DNA from: Dyella caseinilytica
GTDB taxonomy: Bacteria; Pseudomonadota; Gammaproteobacteria; Xanthomonadales; Rhodanobacteraceae
Assembly: GCF_016865235.1 (NCBI RefSeq)
Contig: NZ_CP064030.1
Location: forward strand, 2,108,001-2,172,000
Length of the DNA: 64,000 nt
Direction: 5' to 3'
This document shows, piece after piece, positions 59,321 to 64,000 of this stretch (positions within the stretch are counted from its first letter, which is position 1; the number at the start of each line of letters is the position of its first letter). The notes under the pieces were generated by a model, which searched no databases, had not been told where the DNA came from, and saw only the letters and a program-made list of their open reading frames with translations. The translations under genes were made by a program, and so were the position numbers.

Positions 59321-62300
59321 TCAGCGATCACGGAGAGCGTCTTCATAGTCGGCGAAATGTCGGCGACGCCTTATAAACGCTCGGCTTGCCTGGATGGCTT
59401 GCCAAGGCAGAACCAGTTCGACTTTGGTGCCTCTTGGACTGGCACCTCGGATGGTTAGCTGGCCACCAAGTTTTATCGCACGCTCGCGCATGCCGGCGAT
59501 TCCCCAATGCCCCTCTTTTTGCTTGTCATGGATTTTCTGTTCGGTGACGCCGATACCGTTATCCGTGACATCGACGGTAAGGGTGTCATCGGTGTAGTTG
59601 ACAGACACGACTACCCATTCCGCTTGAGCGTGCTTGAAGGCGTTGATGACGCTCTCCCGGACAATGGCGATCATCTCTTCGCAATGCATGGTGCAAAGTG
59701 GCCGTGGCTCGCCGTCAACGAGTATCGAGAGGCGAGTATCCGAATGAACTGCCGCATCAGCGCCAATGGCCTTCAGTTTTTCCATCAGGTCTGCATGGTC
59801 GGAATCGGCCTGTCGAAGCGCGCTGATGGCATCGCGTCCTTCGACGAGGGATTCGCGCATCTTTTCCTCTATTCTGGTGATCCTTTGCCGTTGCGTATCC
59901 GATAGATCACGGCTTTTGGAGAGCATCTCAATTTGCAGGAGGATGCCTTGCATGCCTTGAAGCAAGGTATCGTGGAGATTGCGCGCAATGCGCTCGCGCT
60001 CTGAGTGGCGTTCTATCCTAAGTAGTCGATAGCGCCGCTCGACAAAGCGGAGGCGAAGCATATAGACAAGCCAAAGGGCAACGCCAACGACACAGGCTAC
60101 TAGCGCCTTGAACCATGTCGCCTGGTAAAAGGCTGGCGTGATCGTAAAATTCAACGTAGCGGTTCGCCCGCTGACAACGCCATCTTCGTTGAGTGCAATC
60201 ACCTCGAAGTGGTAGCTCCCAGGCTGCATATTGGTATAGAAAGCCTCGCGGCGACCTCCGTCGTCTTGCCAATTTTCATCCACTTCCTTCAGCCGATATC
60301 GGAAATGTACGCGCTCCGGCATCGACAGCGCGGGCGCTGTATAGGCAATGTGGATGCTGCGCGTCCCCGGTGGTAACGAAGGAACGGAGGATGCAGGCCA
60401 GCTGGAGTCGGCCGATGCAAGCGTGTTGATCGTAACGTCCGGTGCAACCGTATTGCGCCGGATATGAGCCGGGTCGATCCAGGAAAGATTTTGCTTGGTC
60501 GCTACCCAGATGCGTCCATCCGTGCTTTCGATCATCGTTGGTCCCGGACGAATGGGCAGCGGAGCGCCGTTGATGCCATCCGCCTGGGTGAAAAGCTCAT
60601 AGCTCGGCGTAAAGTCGGGCCGCTTGAGCCATGTTGCTATCTCACTTGCGCCAATCCTGTAGACGCCATCCGGCCCGTTAAGCCATAGCTCGCCGGCCTG
60701 CGTCTGGACGACGCCTGATACACCGCGAAAGGTGTTGTCACCTTTGCCTATCAAATTCTTGAATACGCCTGATGGCGATAGGTACGCAACACCATCGTCA
60801 CCGGTGGCCCAGACGTGGGTGCCATGCGCATACAGACCGAATACATTTCCGACGCTCAGGCCGTTGCTGCTGTTGTATAGCGTTACGTGATCATGGTCGA
60901 CGACTGCAATACGGTTGCCAGGATAAGTCAGCCAGATGCGCCCGGATTCATCATTGATGACGCGAATGGCGGGCCCTTCCGGTAAAGCCTTGAGGCCACC
61001 GTTGAGGGTCCAGGTTCCGTTGGCCAGTCTGAAAACGCCTACTTTGACGATGGATATCCATGTGTCGCCCGCTGCATCGACTGCGATACCTTGACAGGCC
61101 TGAATCACTTGCTCACCACGCTCATCAATCAGAGTGCCGGGTGGCGGTGGAACGTGAGCTATGTGCAAACCGTCGTACATTTCTACATCATTTCTTCCTG
61201 GCATCCATACAAAGCCATGGCTGTCCACCGTCGAGCAATCCGCACCCAGTCCAAAACCAGGGATACGAATAGGCGATTGATCACCCTTGATGTACAAGCC
61301 ATATTCCCGAGGGCTGCCTACCCATATGCCGCCACGTGCATCGGCAGCGATGGTGACGTTGGTCACTTCGTTAGGGAAGTTGCTTGGCAAGTGAACGGGC
61401 GTAAATTTCCCGACTGAAAAGCGGTCAATGCCACCTTCTGTCGCCACCCAGATGTTTGATTCGCGGTCCATGAAGTAAAAGAGCGCGAATTGGCCCGACA
61501 ATCCGTCGCGTCGATCGAAGTGTTCCTCGGAGGAGGGGGAGCTGTTTCCATCAGTCCAATGCTCTCGAGTAATGCCTTCCTGATCTTCGCGGGTGTACCA
61601 GATGGCACCTGACGGATCGCGCAAACTTGCCCAGTAGGGGTTGCTTTTCTTCAAGTCTACGCCAGCGGGAAGCCCGATAAGATCGCCCGTGGCTCGCAGA
61701 TAATCGATAGGTCGCCATTGATTGCTGTGTTCGTCGAGCACGTAAGCGGTGGCGATATCGAAGAGATAGATCTTTCCGTTGACTTCTGCAAGCGCTTGCG
61801 GTCCATGCCCGAGATAACCTTGAGCAGTGCCGGCGGTTTCCCAGTGGCCTTCTTTTTGCCAGGCAATGCCGCGTGTCGTCGCAATCCAGAGTGTTCCGCG
61901 CCTGGTCCTTGCAAAACCTATGACACTTCCACCCGGCAGGGCGGCGGATGGGACATTTGATACTTTCCCATCATGTAGCAGGCTCATTCCGCCGAATGTG
62001 TAGCCTATCCACAGGTCGCCATTGGGTTCCGCATAAAGCGAAAAGATGTTCGTACTCGGCAACAAACGGGTCACACTGTTATCAAAGTGGACGCCATCAA
62101 ATCGGTACAGGCCGTTTTGTGTCCCAATCCATAGAAAGCCATCCGGCGCCTGAGCGATCCAGGTCGCGTTGGATGGAGCACCATCCCGAGATAAATAGGC
62201 GTGGTGCTGAAGCTGGCTCAGCAGCAATCGGTAAGGTGACTGCGACGAGAGGGGTGAGACGAGGTGCGAGGGTTCGGCAGACCAAACCATACGCGCGGAG

Positions 62301-62413
62301 CCGAAGGACACCAGTAGTAAGCACGCGAAACACGCGCGCACGTACCCGCTTCGGCCGCCAATCCATCGCGCAGCTAATAGAAGGGCGTTCTTGCCGATGG
62401 TATTTGTACCCAT
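59321..62413 (-). CDS. Sensor histidine kinase with beta-propeller (Reg_prop/Y_Y_Y) sensor
   Basis: The product has 1030 residues from the ATG at 62413; the frame is open to 62473. A signal/anchor segment (about 18-46) precedes a periplasmic two-component-regulator propeller (about 60-680), with repeats such as G-F-L-W-I-G-T-Q-N-G-L-Y-R-F-D-G and N-I-W-V-A-T-E-G-G-I-D-R-F. A Y_Y_Y domain (about 690-760; F-R-Y-R-L-K-E-V-D-E-N-W) and a membrane helix (about 765-787) follow. Then comes HisKA_3 with the phospho-His in A-R-N-L-H-D-T-L-L-Q-G (about 810) and an HATPase (D-N-G-I-G-V). Such sensors often detect polysaccharides or extracellular ligands. No response regulator is adjacent. Confidence 0.94.
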   Translation of the reverse strand: MGTNTIGKNALLLAARWIGGRSGYVRACFACLLLVSFGSARMVWSAEPSHLVSPLSSQSPYRLLLSQLQHHAYLSRDGAPSNATWIAQAPDGFLWIGTQNGLYRFDGVHFDNSVTRLLPSTNIFSLYAEPNGDLWIGYTFGGMSLLHDGKVSNVPSAALPGGSVIGFARTRRGTLWIATTRGIAWQKEGHWETAGTAQGYLGHGPQALAEVNGKIYLFDIATAYVLDEHSNQWRPIDYLRATGDLIGLPAGVDLKKSNPYWASLRDPSGAIWYTREDQEGITREHWTDGNSSPSSEEHFDRRDGLSGQFALFYFMDRESNIWVATEGGIDRFSVGKFTPVHLPSNFPNEVTNVTIAADARGGIWVGSPREYGLYIKGDQSPIRIPGFGLGADCSTVDSHGFVWMPGRNDVEMYDGLHIAHVPPPPGTLIDERGEQVIQACQGIAVDAAGDTWISIVKVGVFRLANGTWTLNGGLKALPEGPAIRVINDESGRIWLTYPGNRIAVVDHDHVTLYNSSNGLSVGNVFGLYAHGTHVWATGDDGVAYLSPSGVFKNLIGKGDNTFRGVSGVVQTQAGELWLNGPDGVYRIGASEIATWLKRPDFTPSYELFTQADGINGAPLPIRPGPTMIESTDGRIWVATKQNLSWIDPAHIRRNTVAPDVTINTLASADSSWPASSVPSLPPGTRSIHIAYTAPALSMPERVHFRYRLKEVDENWQDDGGRREAFYTNMQPGSYHFEVIALNEDGVVSGRTATLNFTITPAFYQATWFKALVACVVGVALWLVYMLRLRFVERRYRLLRIERHSERERIARNLHDTLLQGMQGILLQIEMLSKSRDLSDTQRQRITRIEEKMRESLVEGRDAISALRQADSDHADLMEKLKAIGADAAVHSDTRLSILVDGEPRPLCTMHCEEMIAIVRESVINAFKHAQAEWVVVSVNYTDDTLTVDVTDNGIGVTEQKIHDKQKEGHWGIAGMRERAIKLGGQLTIRGASPRGTKVELVLPWQAIQASRAFIRRRRHFADYEDALRDR

Positions 62414-62676
62414 GGAGCAACATGGAAGAGGGTGTGAGTACCTATTAGGCAACACGCCAATCAAAGGTCGCAAGCCAAATCCAATTTAGTGGTGATAGGA
62501 AGCGTGAGGGAAAATCGCGTTTTTCCCCATGAAAACGCCGCTTACTTGAATAAGCATGCTTCATATTGAACAAAGCTGTCATGACATGAGACGCATAACT
62601 ACCCATTTGGGGGACGAATAGCCAAAGGGCGCAAGATAGAGTACGAGTAACCTGGGTAAACGGCCAAGGTAAACCG

Positions 62677-63921
62677 ATGAGCGCCAGACCTGCAGTCGTT
62701 CAAGCGCCTCGAAGGGCAGAAACTGCCTACGCCATAGCGTGGGGATTCGCCGCCGTCTTCTATTTCCTGGAGTACGCCTCACGCTCGGCGCCAGCCGTGA
62801 TGATCCCTGAGCTGTCTCAGGCGTTTAGCGTCACGGCGCTCGGGGTCAGTACCATCTTGGGCCTGTACTACTACACCTATTCGACCACCAGCTTGGTGGC
62901 GGGCATCCTCCTGGATCGCTTTGGTGCCAAATATGTCGTACCCACTGGCATGGTGCTGCTCGCGATAGGCTGCCTGCTATTCGCGATACCCCAAGATTCA
63001 GTGGGAAGCGTCGGCCGCCTTTTGCAGGGCGCTGGCTCAGCGTTTGCCTTCACTGGTGCGGTATATCTTGCATCGCATGGTTTTTCTGCGAAGAGCCTGG
63101 CCACGGCGATCGGATTCACTCAGTGTTTCGGTATGTTGGGCGGATCCATGGGGCAGATTGCCGTAGGGCCGCTCATTCATGGCTTCGTCAACATCCATCA
63201 ATTCTGGATGGGATTGGGCGTCGTTGTGTTGCTGGTTGCAGTGGGTTTGCTGCTCGTGACGCCGAGCGAGAAGCACGTGGTCACGGCCGGCGAAAAACGC
63301 AATTTCCTCACCCCCTATAAAGTTGTTCTCAGCAATCCACAGTCGTACCTTTGTGGCATTGTGTCGGGTCTGCTGTTTGCGCCAACCACCATTGGCGATA
63401 TGGTCTGGGGCGTTCGTCTGTTTCAGGAAGATAAACTATTCAGTTATCACGACGCTGTCTTCGCCATTTCCATGGTGCCTTTTGGCTGGGTCTTCGGTTG
63501 TCCACTCTTCGGTTGGCTGGCCGATGTCTTGCACCGTAGAAAAGTCGCGCTACTCATTGGGGTAAGCGCGATGTTGGTCTGTGCCTTGCAGCTGACGTTT
63601 CTGCCAAGTGTGTTACCCAATTGGGTAACGCTGTTTGTATTCGGCATTTCGTCCGGCGCGGCCATGATTCCCTACACGATCATCAAAGAAGCCAATCCGG
63701 ATTACGTGAAGGGAAGCGCGACAGGTGCCATCAACTTCATCACCTTCAGCATTACGGCACTGCTTGGCCCTGTTTTTTCCAAGCACATCGGAAAGACGAT
63801 TGGTTCGTCCATGATCACTCCAGAGCACCATTTTTTCGAGTCGGGCATTTTCTGGATTGCAGTCATTGCACTGGCTCTTCTGGTGTCGTTTGCGTTGCGC
63901 GAGACGGGAAAGTCGACGTGA
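62677..63921 (+). CDS. Major facilitator superfamily transporter
   Basis: The product has 414 residues with 12 predicted membrane helices. The first helix is A-W-G-F-A-A-V-F-Y-F-L-E-Y. The loop between helices 2 and 3 has G-I-L-L-D-R-F-G-A-K-Y, the MFS motif A region, and G-W-L-A-D-V-L-H-R-R-K-V repeats it in the second half. The pattern is like the organic-acid/phosphate-ester symporters (anion:cation group), but the substrate is unknown. AAGGT precedes the ATG. It is divergent from the sensor kinase, 263 bp from its start, and may be its target (inference). Confidence 0.88.
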   Translation: MSARPAVVQAPRRAETAYAIAWGFAAVFYFLEYASRSAPAVMIPELSQAFSVTALGVSTILGLYYYTYSTTSLVAGILLDRFGAKYVVPTGMVLLAIGCLLFAIPQDSVGSVGRLLQGAGSAFAFTGAVYLASHGFSAKSLATAIGFTQCFGMLGGSMGQIAVGPLIHGFVNIHQFWMGLGVVVLLVAVGLLLVTPSEKHVVTAGEKRNFLTPYKVVLSNPQSYLCGIVSGLLFAPTTIGDMVWGVRLFQEDKLFSYHDAVFAISMVPFGWVFGCPLFGWLADVLHRRKVALLIGVSAMLVCALQLTFLPSVLPNWVTLFVFGISSGAAMIPYTIIKEANPDYVKGSATGAINFITFSITALLGPVFSKHIGKTIGSSMITPEHHFFESGIFWIAVIALALLVSFALRETGKST

Positions 63922-63959
63922 GTCGAAGCTAACTCAACTATCCAAGGGTCGATAAACGA

Positions 63960-64000
63960 ATGCCACTCTATACACTGGTTACGCAGAAGGGGACGCTTGA
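63960..64000 (+). CDS. Tautomerase-family protein, 5' end only (truncated by window edge)
   Basis: The ATG at 63960, preceded by AGGG, starts M-P-L-Y-T-L-V-T-Q-K-G-T-L, after which the window ends. The invariant N-terminal Pro (after Met removal, the catalytic base) and P-L/H-Y-T-x-V-T-x-x-G are typical of 4-oxalocrotonate tautomerase-like proteins. Only 13 complete codons are visible, so this is a tentative call. It lies 38 bp after the MFS gene and may be co-transcribed. Confidence 0.5.
   Translation, partial: MPLYTLVTQKGTL

Noticed and set aside
1..64000. tRNA, rRNA, IS element or prophage genes.
   Set aside because: No tRNA-like cloverleaf, transposase, integrase or phage structural motif was seen on either strand. 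Detection by eye of tRNA is limited, so a scan (tRNAscan-SE) would be decisive.

Overview
The window looks like chromosomal DNA of a GC-rich gammaproteobacterium, most likely of the Lysobacterales (Xanthomonadales), family Rhodanobacteraceae (Dyella/Luteibacter/Frateuria-like). This is an inference from gene content: two large TonB-dependent receptors, a GH92 mannosidase, a sedolisin protease, a TPR-sulfotransferase and dispersed REP-type palindromes carrying a GTCATCCC/GGGATGAC core. No rRNA, tRNA, CRISPR array, insertion sequence or prophage was seen.

Layout. 1-2.3 kb: the 3' part of an R-body (reb) cluster. It holds a RebB-like protein with a Pro-Thr dipeptide linker of about 20 units, a coiled-coil unknown, two tandem RebB paralogues and a strong terminator, followed by a convergent Crp/Fnr-type regulator and a divergent papain-like protein that seems to lack catalytic residues. 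4-5.7 kb: thiamine salvage thiM-thiE behind a TPP riboswitch. 5.9-7.8 kb: a long AI-2E/PerM-type membrane protein. 7.9-16.9 kb: a TonB receptor and a complete dipeptide-type ABC importer, with a divergent TetR regulator. 17-23.5 kb: GH92 mannosidase, TonB receptor and DUF1080 protein, a small glycan-use cluster. 23.5-30 kb: TPR-sulfotransferase, secreted S53 protease and an exported acid phosphatase-type enzyme. 30-35 kb: two LysR regulators, each divergent from redox enzymes (two SDRs, one old yellow enzyme).

35.6-49.2 kb is a continuous minus-strand run: a LuxR-type regulator and a winged-helix/AAA regulator, an AraC regulator, a ytcA-mdtN-mdtO-mdtP-like efflux operon, a pyruvate oxidase-type TPP enzyme and an FMN L-lactate dehydrogenase. 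49.5-54.5 kb: an orphan NarL-type response regulator, two small proteins resembling ParS/MbcA toxin-binding domains, an acetoacetate decarboxylase-family protein and a second pyruvate oxidase-type enzyme. 54.9-58.8 kb: cyoABCD, a quinol oxidase. 59.3-64 kb: a giant beta-propeller sensor kinase, an MFS transporter and the start of a tautomerase gene.

Functional links (inference). Lactate to pyruvate (LldD) and pyruvate to acetate (two PoxB-like enzymes) both release electrons to quinone, which the adjacent bo-type oxidase can consume, so 35.6-58.8 kb reads partly as an overflow and respiration region. The most unusual item is the R-body cluster. R-bodies are coiled protein ribbons that extend explosively, and here one putative ribbon protein carries a hexanucleotide microsatellite that can change linker length without changing the reading frame.
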